A DNA stretch of 64,000 bases from Mangrovicella endophytica (GTDB taxonomy: Bacteria > Pseudomonadota > Alphaproteobacteria > Rhizobiales > Rhizobiaceae), in NCBI RefSeq assembly GCF_002893625.1, contig NZ_PKMZ01000005.1, forward strand, positions 124,001-188,000. Reading direction: 5' to 3'. Shown here piece by piece: positions 34,847 through 44,090 of the stretch (within the stretch, counting starts at the first letter, position 1; the number at the start of each line of letters is the position of its first letter). The notes under the pieces are model-generated. The model made no database searches, had not been told where the DNA came from, and worked only from the letters and a program-made list of their open reading frames with translations. Both the position numbers and the translations under genes were made by a program.

Positions 34847-36094
34847 ATGGCAACCTATCTGGCAGACTGGCTGCAGTTCGGCGTCCGCTGGCTGCATGTC
34901 GTGACGGCGATCGCCTGGATCGGCTCGTCATTCTATTTCATCGCCCTCGACCTCGGCCTGCGCAAGCCCCACGGCACCCCGCCGGCGGGCGTCGGCGGCG
35001 AGGCTTGGCAGGTGCATGGCGGCGGCTTCTACCATGTGCAGAAATACATGGTGGCGCCGCCTCACATGCCCGAGGACCTCACCTGGTTCAAATGGGAGAG
35101 CTACTCGGCGTGGCTGTCGGGCGCCGCGCTCCTCTTCCTCGTCTACTATCTCGGCGCGGACCTCTTCCTGATCGACCCCGAGAAGGCGGATCTGCCGGCC
35201 TGGGGTGCCAGCCTCATCGGCATTGCGGGCCTTGCGCTCGGCTGGCTCGTTTATGACGCCCTCTGCAAGTCGCCGCTGAAGCGTAACGACACGGCGCTGC
35301 TCGCCGTGCTCTTCGTCTATGTCGTCGCCGCGAGCTTCGGCTTTGCCCAAGTCTTTTCCGGCCGCGGTGCCATGCTGCACACCGGCGCAATGATCGCGAC
35401 GATCATGAGCGCCAACGTCTTCTTCACGATCATCCCGAACCAGACGATCGTCGTCGCCGACCTGAAGGCCGGCCGGACGCCCGAGGCGCGGCTGGGGCAG
35501 GAAGCCAAGCAGCGCTCGCTGCACAACAACTACCTGACGCTGCCGGTCATCTTCCTGATGCTCTCCAACCACTATCCGCTCGCCTTCGCGACGGAGTGGA
35601 ACTGGGCGATCGCCGGGGTGGTGCTGCTGCTTGGCGCCGTCATCCGCCACTTCTTCAACACCATGCACAAGACCGGCGCCAAGCTCTGGTGGTGCTGGGG
35701 CGTCGCGGCCGTCCTCTTCGCGATCATCGTGACGCTGTCCGGCTCGCCCGGCTGGCGGGCGGGCGAGGCGTCCGACGCCGCTGCCGCCGCGTGGACGCAG
35801 GACCCGCAACTCGCTCTTGCGACATCGCCCCATTTCGAGGCGGCGGAGTCGATCGTGATGTCGCGCTGCTCCATGTGCCATGCGCGCGAGCCGCTGTGGC
35901 CGGGCATCTCGCATGCGCCGAAAGGCGTCGTCCTCGAGACCGCCGCCGACATCGTTCACTACGCGCCGCTGATCGAGCGGCAGGCGGTGCGCAGCCATGC
36001 CATGCCGCCCGGCAATGTCACCGGGCTCGAGCCGGAGGAGCGCCAGCTTCTGGCGAGCTGGATCCAGTCCGGCGACGGGGTGACGGGACGATGA
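34847..36094 (+). CDS. puuD: Membrane-bound urate hydroxylase with cytochrome c domain
   Basis: PuuD oxidises urate to 5-hydroxyisourate at the membrane and passes electrons to the respiratory chain rather than making peroxide. The 415-residue protein has about eight hydrophobic helices in the first 300 residues (starting LQFGVRWLHVVTAIAWIGSSFYFIALD), with conserved LHNNYLTLPVIFLMLSNHYP. The C-terminal part has a c-type heme motif at residues 341-345 (CSMCH) with a later SHAMPPGN that could supply the Met ligand. It follows the transporter after 177 bases and overlaps guaD by 4 bases. Confidence 0.95.
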   Translation: MATYLADWLQFGVRWLHVVTAIAWIGSSFYFIALDLGLRKPHGTPPAGVGGEAWQVHGGGFYHVQKYMVAPPHMPEDLTWFKWESYSAWLSGAALLFLVYYLGADLFLIDPEKADLPAWGASLIGIAGLALGWLVYDALCKSPLKRNDTALLAVLFVYVVAASFGFAQVFSGRGAMLHTGAMIATIMSANVFFTIIPNQTIVVADLKAGRTPEARLGQEAKQRSLHNNYLTLPVIFLMLSNHYPLAFATEWNWAIAGVVLLLGAVIRHFFNTMHKTGAKLWWCWGVAAVLFAIIVTLSGSPGWRAGEASDAAAAAWTQDPQLALATSPHFEAAESIVMSRCSMCHAREPLWPGISHAPKGVVLETAADIVHYAPLIERQAVRSHAMPPGNVTGLEPEERQLLASWIQSGDGVTGR

Positions 36095-37473
36095 GGCGCC
36101 ATCTCGCGATCCGCGGCCGGCTTCTGTGGTTCGAGGCCGATCCGGCGTTTGCCGGCGAGGCTGCGCTGCGCTTCATCGAGGATGGCATCGTCCTGATCGA
36201 GGCCGGCATCATCAAGGCCGTCGACGAGGCGCGCGTGCTGCTGCCGCAACTGACGCGGGAGGTGACACTCGTCGATCACCGGCCGCACCTCGTCCTGCCC
36301 GGCTTCATCGACCCGCATCTGCACATGCCGCAGACGCAGGTGATCGCCTCCTATGGCACCGAGCTGCTGGAATGGCTGCAGAAATACACGTTCCCGGAGG
36401 AGTCGCGTTACGGCGATCCGGCGGTTTCGGCCGCTGCGGCGCGCTTCCTGTTCGACGAGCTCCTGCGCAATGGCACGACGACGGCGAGCGCCTTCTGCAC
36501 GTCGCATCCGGAAAGCGTCCATGCCTATTTCACTGAGGCCGAACGACGCGGCCTCAGGATGATCGGCGGCAAGGTGATGATGGATCGCGGCGCGCCACCG
36601 GCGCTGCTCGATACGCCGCAAACCGGCTATGACCAAACGAAGGCGGCGATCGAGCGCTGGCACGGCCGCGGCCGGCTGTCCGTCGCTATCACGCCGCGCT
36701 TCGCTCCGACCTCGACGGAGGCGCAGCTGGAAGCGGCCGGCGCGCTCGCCGCGGCGTTTCCCGATCTCCCCATCCAGACGCACCTCTCGGAAAACGAGGC
36801 GGAGATCGCCTATGTCCGCGAGCTGTTCCCGTGGTCCGATGACTATACGGCGGTCTACGAGCGCTATGGGCTGGTGCGTCGTAAGGCTCTGTTCGGACAC
36901 TGTATCCACCTGACAGAGCGCGAGCGTGCGGCGCTGGCGGATCATCAGGCTTCCGCGATCTTCTGCCCGACCTCGAACCTCTTCCTCGGCTCCGGCCTGT
37001 TCGACTTGGCGGCGGCGCGCGAGGCCGGCCTGAGGGTCGGGCTCGCTACCGATATCGGCGGCGGCACCAGCTATTCCATGCTGCAGACGGCGGCGGAGGC
37101 CTACAAGGTGCTGGCGCTGCGGGGTGAGAAACTGACGGCCTTCGAGGCCTTTCACATGATGACAGCGGGCAATGCCGAGGCGATCGGGCTGGCGGGGACG
37201 ATCGGCCAGCTGGCGCCGGGCTACGAGGCCGACCTCGTGGTGCTCGACAGCCGCGCCACGGCCGCGCTGCGGCGCCGGATGCAGCGGGCGGAGACGCTGG
37301 CCGAAGAGCTGTTCGCGCTGATGATGCTCGGCGACGACCGCAGCGTCGCTGCGACCTATGCCAACGGCAAGTGCGTTTATGACCGCTTGAACACGGGCCC
37401 GCGGTTGCCGGAGCGGGGCGATCAGCTGGCTTCGGCCGGCCGCCCACAGGGCACGGAGGCGGCGCAGCAATAG
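36091..37473 (+). CDS. guaD: Guanine deaminase
   Basis: Amidohydrolase-superfamily enzyme converting guanine to xanthine and ammonia. Metal ligands are His76 and His78 in GFIDPHLHMPQTQ, then IQTHLSENEAEI, LFGHCIHL and the Asp in LATDIGGGTSYSML. The N-terminal RGRLLWFEADP is typical of bacterial GuaD. At 460 residues the length is slightly above average because of a polar C-terminal tail. It starts inside the puuD stop (ATGA) and supplies xanthine to XdhAB. Confidence 0.96.
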   Translation: MRRHLAIRGRLLWFEADPAFAGEAALRFIEDGIVLIEAGIIKAVDEARVLLPQLTREVTLVDHRPHLVLPGFIDPHLHMPQTQVIASYGTELLEWLQKYTFPEESRYGDPAVSAAAARFLFDELLRNGTTTASAFCTSHPESVHAYFTEAERRGLRMIGGKVMMDRGAPPALLDTPQTGYDQTKAAIERWHGRGRLSVAITPRFAPTSTEAQLEAAGALAAAFPDLPIQTHLSENEAEIAYVRELFPWSDDYTAVYERYGLVRRKALFGHCIHLTERERAALADHQASAIFCPTSNLFLGSGLFDLAAAREAGLRVGLATDIGGGTSYSMLQTAAEAYKVLALRGEKLTAFEAFHMMTAGNAEAIGLAGTIGQLAPGYEADLVVLDSRATAALRRRMQRAETLAEELFALMMLGDDRSVAATYANGKCVYDRLNTGPRLPERGDQLASAGRPQGTEAAQQ

Positions 37474-37599
37474 GCCTGGGGAGCCGGTCCCGGCGGCCCC
37501 GCCTGAGAAACCTCACCCGCGCATAGAGACAGACGCCATTCGGCATCTATCTGTCGTCGGGCCGCGTTGGTGCGGCACGGCAGGCAGGAGGCAGAGCGA

Positions 37600-38448
37600 A
37601 TGCGACTGGTACGCTATGGCGACAGCGGGGCGGAGAAGCCCGGCCTGATCGATGCGGAGCACGTGCTCCGCGATCTCTCCGGCGAGGTCGACGACATCGC
37701 TGGCCACACGCTCAGCCGCAGCATGCTCGACAAGATCCGCGCGCTCGATCCCAAAAGCCTGCCCAAGGCCGATCCCAGCCACCGAATCGGCCCCTGCGTC
37801 GGCCGCGTCGGCAACTTCATAGCCGTCGGCCTCAACTACGAGGACCATGCGCGCGAGACCGGCGCCCCCATCCCGACCGAGCCGATCATCTTCAACAAGG
37901 CGCCGTCGTCGATCATTGGGCCGCGCGACGACATCATCGTGCCAAAGGGCTCGAAGTCGACGGACTGGGAGGTCGAGGTCGCCATCGTCATCGGCGAGGA
38001 GGCCCTTTACGTCTCCGAGGAAGCCGCGCTCGACCACGTTGCCGGCTTCTGCCTGTGCAACGACGTCTCCGAGCGCGACTGGCAGAAGGACCGCGGCGGT
38101 CAGTGGACCAAGGGCAAGAGCGCACCGACCTTCGGGCCGCTCGGCCCCTGGCTGGTGACGCCGGACGCGATCGAGGACGTTCAGGCGATCGACCTCTGGC
38201 TCGACGTCAATGGCGAGCGGATGCAGACAGGATCGACGGCAACGATGATCTTCGGCATGCGCTTCGTCGTCTCCTATCTCTCGCAGTTCATGCGGCTGAT
38301 GCCGGGCGACGTCATCACCACGGGCACGCCGCCGGGCGTCGGCGCGGCGCGCAATCCGCCGCGCTTCCTGAAGGATGGCGACATCGTCACCCTCGGCGGC
38401 TCGAGCCTCGGCGAGCAGCGGCAGGTCGTTCGCGCCTGGCAGGGCTGA
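37600..38448 (+). CDS. Fumarylacetoacetate hydrolase family protein
   Basis: A 282-residue FAH-superfamily enzyme. Metal-binding residues lie in DWEVEVAIVIGEEA (two Glu) and downstream in CNDVSERDWQKDRGGQWTKGKS. GLNYEDHARETGAPIP, NKAPSSIIGPRDDI and MPGDVITTGTPPGVG are family hallmarks. ATG 37600 is chosen over 37567 because MRLVRYGD is the usual start and AGGAGGC is upstream. The family includes acylpyruvases, oxaloacetate decarboxylases and diketo-deoxy sugar acid hydrolases, and some are annotated as ureidoglycolate lyase. It lies 126 bases after guaD and may or may not belong to that operon. Confidence 0.88.
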   Translation: MRLVRYGDSGAEKPGLIDAEHVLRDLSGEVDDIAGHTLSRSMLDKIRALDPKSLPKADPSHRIGPCVGRVGNFIAVGLNYEDHARETGAPIPTEPIIFNKAPSSIIGPRDDIIVPKGSKSTDWEVEVAIVIGEEALYVSEEAALDHVAGFCLCNDVSERDWQKDRGGQWTKGKSAPTFGPLGPWLVTPDAIEDVQAIDLWLDVNGERMQTGSTATMIFGMRFVVSYLSQFMRLMPGDVITTGTPPGVGAARNPPRFLKDGDIVTLGGSSLGEQRQVVRAWQG

Positions 38449-38464
38449 TCGCCCGAAAAAGGCG

Positions 38465-38483
38465 CGGCGGCGGTCTGCCGCCG
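38465..38483 (+). terminator. Hairpin after the FAH-family gene
   Basis: CGGCGGC and GCCGCCG pair perfectly (7 bp) around GGTCT, 16 bases after the stop codon and followed by GGCTCTT. Probably the end of the purine-side transcript; the T-run is poor. Confidence 0.5.
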
Positions 38484-38522
38484 GGCTCTTCAGCGGAGCG
38501 GGTCGTCGGTATGGCAGCGCAG

Positions 38523-38536
38523 CTTTTCCGGAAAAG
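38523..38536. promoter_or_regulatory. 14-bp perfect palindrome upstream of glgE
   Basis: CTTTTCCGGAAAAG is fully palindromic and lies 149 bases before the glgE ATG, in the 237-base gap that must contain the promoter of the GlgE operon. Its size and CG centre resemble LacI-family operators, but no regulator gene is adjacent; role inferred. Confidence 0.4.
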
Positions 38537-38685
38537 GCTGTTTGCAGCGCAACCTGAGGCACGCTTGCGCGGTTCTAGGCTTCGGAGGGTGCATCGTTCG
38601 GACGGACGAGGCGGACGGATTCTGATCCGCCGGCCGGCCGTTCGGCGTCCCGTCCGCCCGTCAACCGGACCCGGAAGGTCGATGC

Positions 38686-40734
38686 ATGTCCGATGCAGCC
38701 ACGACACCTCGCATGACGACGAAGCCCGCCACCGCCTCTTTCCGGCCGGCGCGCGACCCTCAGTCCGAGGCTGAGCTGCGCCATCTGGCCGAAAGCCGCC
38801 TGGCCATCGAGGGCGTGGAGCCGGAGATCGATGGGGGCCGCTTCGCGGTCAAGCGTGCCGAAGGCGAGCCGATGCTCGTGACCGCCGACATCTTCTCGGA
38901 TGGGCACGACAAGATCGCAGCCGCGCTGATCTATGGCGAAGCGGGATCGGACAGCTGGTCCGAGGTGCCGTTCGAATTCATCGAGAACGACCGCTGGGGC
39001 GCCGAGGTCACCTTCGACAAGCCCGGTCCCTATCGCTACTCCATCCTGGCCTGGCGCGACGTCTATGCGACCTGGCGTGACGAGGCGAAGAAGAAGCGCG
39101 ACGCCGGCGTCCTGACCGATCTCGAGCTGACCGAAGGCCGTCAGCTCGTCGAGAAGGCGCTCGCCTCCGGCCGCGGCTCGGCTGACGAGCAAAAGCAGCT
39201 CGCGGCGTTCGACCAGAGGCTGAAGGATCTGCAGTCCAGGGCGGATGCCGACGGGCAGTACGAGGCGATGCAGTCCGCCGAGGCGGTGGCGCTGCTCGCC
39301 GCCGCCGGCCTGCGCACCAACCTGACGCGCTATCCGATCGACGTGCCGGTCTGGGTCGACCGCACCGCGGCGGCGTTCAGCGCCTGGTACGAGCTGATGC
39401 CGCGCTCGCAATCCGGCGACGTCAACCGCCACGGCACCTTCGACGACGTCATCAAGCGTCTGCCCGACATTCAGGAGATGGGCTTCGACGTCCTCTATTT
39501 CCCGCCCATCCACCCGATCGGCAAGACCAACCGCAAGGGCCGCAACAACACGCTGACACCGGGCGAGGGCGATCCCGGCAGCCCCTATGCCATCGGCTCA
39601 GCCGAGGGCGGCCACGACGCGCTGCATCCCGAGCTCGGCACCTTCGAGGATTTCGCCCGGCTGATCGACGCGGCGAAGGACCATGGGCTGGAGATCGCCA
39701 TCGACTTCGCCATCCAGTGCTCGCCTGACCATCCCTGGATCAAGGAGCATCCGGAGTGGTTTGACTGGCGGCCGAACGGCACCATCAAGTTCGCCGAGAA
39801 CCCGCCGAAGAAGTACGAGGACATCGTCAACGTCCACTTCTACCGCGACGCCATTCCCTCGCTCTGGTTCGAGCTGCGCGACATCGTGCTGTTCTGGCTG
39901 GACAAGGGCGTCCGGATCTTCCGCGTCGACAATCCGCACACCAAGCCGTTCCCGTTCTGGGAATGGATGATCGCCGAGGTGCGCAAGGTCGATCCGGGCG
40001 TCGTCTTCCTCGCCGAGGCCTTCACCCGGCCAAAGGTGATGAAGCGGCTCGCCAAGGTCGGCTACAACCAGTCCTATTCCTACTTCACCTGGCGAAACGT
40101 GAAGTGGGAGCTGACGGAGTACATGACCGAGCTGACGCAGTCGAAATGCGTCGAGTATATGCGGCCGAACTTCTTCGTGAACACGCCGGACATCAATCCG
40201 CGCTTCCTGCAGGTCAGCGGCCGGCCCGGCTTCCGCATCCGCCTTGCGCTCGCGGCCACGCTCGCGGGTAACTACGGCGTTTATTCCGGCTTCGAACTGT
40301 GTGACGCGCGTCCCGTGCCGGGCAAGGAGGAGTATCTCAACTCCGAGAAATACGAGATCCGGGCCTTCGACTGGAAGGCGCCGGGCAATATCCGCGACGA
40401 TATCGCCTTCTTCAACAATCTGAGGCGCACCGAGCCGGCGCTGCAGTCGTTCCGCAACCTGTCCTTCTATAATTTCTGGAACGAGCGCGTCCTATACTAC
40501 GGCAAGACGGCGCCGGACGGCTCCATCCTGCTCTTCATCGTCTCGCTTGATCCGCACTGGGGGCAGGGCGGCAATTTCGAGGTCCCGCTGTGGGAGCTGG
40601 GCCTTTCCGACGATGCGGGCGTCGAGGTGACGGATCTCGTCTCCGGCCAGAGCTTCAACTGGTACGGCAAGATCCAGCACTGGTACCTGAACCCGTCCGA
40701 GCGCCCCTACGCCGTCCTGAAGATCTCCCGCTGA
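38686..40734 (+). CDS. glgE: Alpha-1,4-glucan:maltose-1-phosphate maltosyltransferase
   Basis: GH13 enzyme that extends linear alpha-glucan with maltose from maltose-1-phosphate. The 682-residue protein has an N-terminal beta-sandwich domain (to about 120) with a helical insertion, then the catalytic barrel. Motifs are FDVLYFPPIHPIGKTNRKGRNN, IDFAIQCSPDHPW, the nucleophile Asp near 414 in RIFRVDNPHTKPFPFWEWMI and the acid Glu near 443 in VVFLAEAFTRPKVM. FVNTPDINPRFLQ follows. The RVDNPHTKP motif distinguishes GlgE from ordinary amylases. A GGAAGG site precedes the ATG. It is the first gene of glgE, treS-mak and glgB. Confidence 0.96.
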   Translation: MSDAATTPRMTTKPATASFRPARDPQSEAELRHLAESRLAIEGVEPEIDGGRFAVKRAEGEPMLVTADIFSDGHDKIAAALIYGEAGSDSWSEVPFEFIENDRWGAEVTFDKPGPYRYSILAWRDVYATWRDEAKKKRDAGVLTDLELTEGRQLVEKALASGRGSADEQKQLAAFDQRLKDLQSRADADGQYEAMQSAEAVALLAAAGLRTNLTRYPIDVPVWVDRTAAAFSAWYELMPRSQSGDVNRHGTFDDVIKRLPDIQEMGFDVLYFPPIHPIGKTNRKGRNNTLTPGEGDPGSPYAIGSAEGGHDALHPELGTFEDFARLIDAAKDHGLEIAIDFAIQCSPDHPWIKEHPEWFDWRPNGTIKFAENPPKKYEDIVNVHFYRDAIPSLWFELRDIVLFWLDKGVRIFRVDNPHTKPFPFWEWMIAEVRKVDPGVVFLAEAFTRPKVMKRLAKVGYNQSYSYFTWRNVKWELTEYMTELTQSKCVEYMRPNFFVNTPDINPRFLQVSGRPGFRIRLALAATLAGNYGVYSGFELCDARPVPGKEEYLNSEKYEIRAFDWKAPGNIRDDIAFFNNLRRTEPALQSFRNLSFYNFWNERVLYYGKTAPDGSILLFIVSLDPHWGQGGNFEVPLWELGLSDDAGVEVTDLVSGQSFNWYGKIQHWYLNPSERPYAVLKISR

Positions 40735-40754
40735 ACCGCGAGCAGGCCAATTCC

Positions 40755-43700
40755 ATGAACGAGCACGTCATCCTGACGCCGAACGAGGCGAGCGCCGGAC
40801 CGAACCCGGCTGCGCATGACTGGTACAAGGACGCGATCATCTACCAGGTGCACGTCAAGACCTTCGCCGACTCCAACGGCGACGGCGTTGGCGACTTTGC
40901 CGGCCTCCTGAGCCGCCTCGACTACATCCAGGAGCTCGGCGTCACAGCCATCTGGCTGCAACCCTTCTTCCCGTCGCCGCTGCGCGACGACGGCTACGAC
41001 ATCTCGGACTACTGGTCGGTCAATCCCACCTACGGCACGATGGAAGACTTCGAGCGCTTCGTCGACGAGGCGCACAAGCGCGGCATGCGCGTCATCATCG
41101 AGCTGGTGATCAACCACACCTCGGACCAGCATCCCTGGTTCCAGGCGGCGCGCAACGCGCCGAAGGACAGTCCGGAGCGCGACTATTACGTCTGGCGCGA
41201 CGACGACAAGGGCTACGATCTCACCCGCATCATCTTCCTCGATACCGAAGTGTCGAACTGGACGTGGGACCCGGTCGCACAGCAGTATTTCTGGCACCGC
41301 TTCTATTCGCACCAGCCCGACCTCAACTTCGACAATCCGAAGGTCATGGAGGAGGTGCTGTCGGTCATGCACTTCTGGCTCGATAAGGGGGTCGACGGGC
41401 TGCGGCTCGACGCGATCCCCTATCTCGTCGAGCGCGAGGGCACCAACAACGAGAACCTGCCGGAAACGCACGATGTCCTGAAGGCGATCCGCGCCGACCT
41501 CGATAAGCACTATCCCGGCCGCATGCTGCTCGCCGAAGCCAACCAGTGGCCGGAGGACACCCGCCCGTATTTCGGCGACGGCGACGAGTGCCACATGGCG
41601 TTCCACTTCCCGCTGATGCCCCGCATGTACATGGCGCTGGCGCAGGAAGATCGGCTCCCGATCACCGACATCATGCGGCAGACGCCGGAAATCCCCGATA
41701 ATTGCCAGTGGGCGATCTTCCTGCGCAACCACGACGAGCTGACGCTCGAAATGGTGACGGCGGAGGAGCGCGATTACCTGTGGTCCACCTACGCCGTGGA
41801 CACGCGCGCGCGCATCAATCTCGGCATCCGCCGGCGCCTTGCGCCGCTGATGGGCAATGATCGCCGCAAGATCGAGCTGCTCTACGCCCTGCTCCTGTCG
41901 ATGCCAGGCACGCCGGTGCTCTACTATGGCGACGAGATCGGCATGGGCGACAACTACTATCTCGGCGATCGCGACGGCGTTCGCACACCGATGCAGTGGT
42001 CAGCTGACCGCAATGGCGGCTTCTCGCGTGCCGATCCGCAGCGGCTCTATCTGCCGGTGATCCAAGACCCGATCTACGGCTACCAGGCGACGAATGTCGA
42101 AGCGCAGTCCAACAATCCGTCGAGCCAGCTGAACTGGAGCCGTAGGCTGATCCAGGTGCGACGCACCAAGGAAGCCTTCGGCCGTGGCACGATCTCGTTC
42201 CTGTATCCGTCGAACCGCAAGGTGCTCTGCTATGTGCGCGAGCACGGCGGCGAGCGCATCCTCTGCGTTGCAAACCTGTCCTCATCGGCGCAGGCGGTGG
42301 AACTGGATCTGTCGACCTATGCCGGCGTGCAGCCGGTCGAGATGCTCGGACAGTCGCGGTTCCCGGCGATCGGCCTCGGCACCTACACTCTGACGCTCCC
42401 AGCCTACGGCTTCTTCTGGTTCGACCTTTCCACCAATGCCGGCGGACCGCAGAGCTCGGAGCCGGTGGCCCTGCCGGACTTCACCACCATTGTCGTCACC
42501 GGCGATCTCAAGGCGACGCTGAACGAGCGCAACCGCCGCGAAGTCGAGACGATCATGTCGAGCTGGATGGGCGGACAGCGCTGGTTCGCCGCCAAGGCGG
42601 ACCGGCCGCGGCAGGCCAAGCTCGACGTTCTCGGCACGCCCGCCGGCGGCTCGCGCGGCCATGCCTTCAACGAGGTGAGCATTGCGACCTCCGAAGGCGA
42701 GCATCGCTACTTCCTGCCGCTGAGCGCCAAGTGGGGCGAGAATTACCTCCATCGCGACGCGCCGACGCTGCCCTATACGCTGATGAAGATCCGCCAGGGC
42801 CCGAAGGTCGGCGTGATCCTCGACGGGTCACGCGATCCCTTGCTGGTCACGATGATGGTCGGCCTCATGGCGAAGGGCGGCGACTACGCTTTGAGCGAGA
42901 CCGGCACGCTCCGTGTCGAGCCGTCGGCGGCCGCCTCGGAGAAGCTCGCTGCCGCCGCCGAAGTGGATCAGGCCGACATCGCGCCGCTCTCCGGGGAGCA
43001 GTCCAACACTTCGATCGCGGTGGGTCGCACGGCGATCCTGAAGCTCTACCGGCGCCTGCGCGACGGCATCCAGCCGGAGCTGGAGGTCACCCGCTTCCTC
43101 ACCGAGAAGACCGACTTTGCCGCAGCCCCGGCGCTCCTGTCATCGATGGTGCTGAAGCGCGAGGACGGCAGCGAGGCGGCCGTCGCCGCTCTGTTCGAGC
43201 GCGTCGACAACCAGGGCGACGCCTGGGCGGTGGTGACGGAGGAACTCGCCCGCTTCCTGCGCGACAACGCCTATGCCATCCAGCCGCCGGTTGAGGAGAT
43301 GGGGCACACGATCGAGCCGGAGTCCGGCTCCATGATGCTGACCCGCCTCGACACCGGTCCGGTGATCGGCAAGCGCACGGGTGAGATGCACCGGGCGCTG
43401 GCGACGCTCACCGGCGATCCGGACTTCGATCCTCAGCCGATGGACGACGAGGCGCTGGCGGACTTTGCCGCGGCGGCCCGGCGTGAGGCTGAAAGCGCGC
43501 TCGACCTCCTGGAGCGGCTGGGCGCCTCTTTGCCCGAGGCCGTTGCCGAGGATGTCGGCCGGCTGCTGGCGGCTCGCTCCGCGATCCTCGCCTGGTTCGG
43601 CGACGTCCTGACGACCGGCGTCGGCGGCGCTCTCACCCGCATCCACGGCGACTATCATCTCGGCCAGCTGCTGGTCTCGCGATACGACGTCATCATTCTC

Positions 43701-44090
43701 GACTTCGAGGGTGAGCCGGGGGCATCCCTGGAGGACCGTCGCCGCAAGTCCTCGCCGCTGCGCGACGTCGCCGGCATGTTGCGCTCGTTCGACTACGCCG
43801 CCTATACCGCGCGCGACAGGGCCGGTCCGGCGGACGAGACGACCGCTGCCCGTCTCAAGGACATGGCGGAGGCGTGGCGCGACGAGACGAGCCGCTCCTT
43901 CCTGTCAGCCTGGAGTTCGGCCTCCGGCATCGATCACACCGATGATGGAACCGCGCGGCTGCTCGATCTCTTCGTGCTGCAGAAGGCGTTCTACGAACTC
44001 AAATACGAAGCTGCGATGCGGCCGAGCTGGCTGCCGATCCCCTTGCGCGGAATCGTGGCTCTCCTCGAAAAGCGACAGGTCCTGAAATGA
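40755..44090 (+). CDS. Trehalose synthase / maltokinase fusion
   Basis: A 1111-residue bifunctional protein. Residues about 20-570 are TreS, which interconverts trehalose and maltose ([31 protein letters not shown] with the nucleophile near 217, [11 protein letters not shown] near 259, [10 protein letters not shown] near 325). Residues about 590-1111 are a maltokinase (Pep2/Mak) with [11 protein letters not shown] at its start and the kinase loops [12 protein letters not shown] (near 963) and IILDFEGEP (near 980). Together they make maltose-1-phosphate from trehalose for GlgE. ATG 40755 is 20 bases after glgE; the frame extends upstream to 40590 only as a glgE shadow. It overlaps glgB by 4 bases. 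Confidence 0.96.
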   Translation: MNEHVILTPNEASAGPNPAAHDWYKDAIIYQVHVKTFADSNGDGVGDFAGLLSRLDYIQELGVTAIWLQPFFPSPLRDDGYDISDYWSVNPTYGTMEDFERFVDEAHKRGMRVIIELVINHTSDQHPWFQAARNAPKDSPERDYYVWRDDDKGYDLTRIIFLDTEVSNWTWDPVAQQYFWHRFYSHQPDLNFDNPKVMEEVLSVMHFWLDKGVDGLRLDAIPYLVEREGTNNENLPETHDVLKAIRADLDKHYPGRMLLAEANQWPEDTRPYFGDGDECHMAFHFPLMPRMYMALAQEDRLPITDIMRQTPEIPDNCQWAIFLRNHDELTLEMVTAEERDYLWSTYAVDTRARINLGIRRRLAPLMGNDRRKIELLYALLLSMPGTPVLYYGDEIGMGDNYYLGDRDGVRTPMQWSADRNGGFSRADPQRLYLPVIQDPIYGYQATNVEAQSNNPSSQLNWSRRLIQVRRTKEAFGRGTISFLYPSNRKVLCYVREHGGERILCVANLSSSAQAVELDLSTYAGVQPVEMLGQSRFPAIGLGTYTLTLPAYGFFWFDLSTNAGGPQSSEPVALPDFTTIVVTGDLKATLNERNRREVETIMSSWMGGQRWFAAKADRPRQAKLDVLGTPAGGSRGHAFNEVSIATSEGEHRYFLPLSAKWGENYLHRDAPTLPYTLMKIRQGPKVGVILDGSRDPLLVTMMVGLMAKGGDYALSETGTLRVEPSAAASEKLAAAAEVDQADIAPLSGEQSNTSIAVGRTAILKLYRRLRDGIQPELEVTRFLTEKTDFAAAPALLSSMVLKREDGSEAAVAALFERVDNQGDAWAVVTEELARFLRDNAYAIQPPVEEMGHTIEPESGSMMLTRLDTGPVIGKRTGEMHRALATLTGDPDFDPQPMDDEALADFAAAARREAESALDLLERLGASLPEAVAEDVGRLLAARSAILAWFGDVLTTGVGGALTRIHGDYHLGQLLVSRYDVIILDFEGEPGASLEDRRRKSSPLRDVAGMLRSFDYAAYTARDRAGPADETTAARLKDMAEAWRDETSRSFLSAWSSASGIDHTDDGTARLLDLFVLQKAFYELKYEAAMRPSWLPIPLRGIVALLEKRQVLK

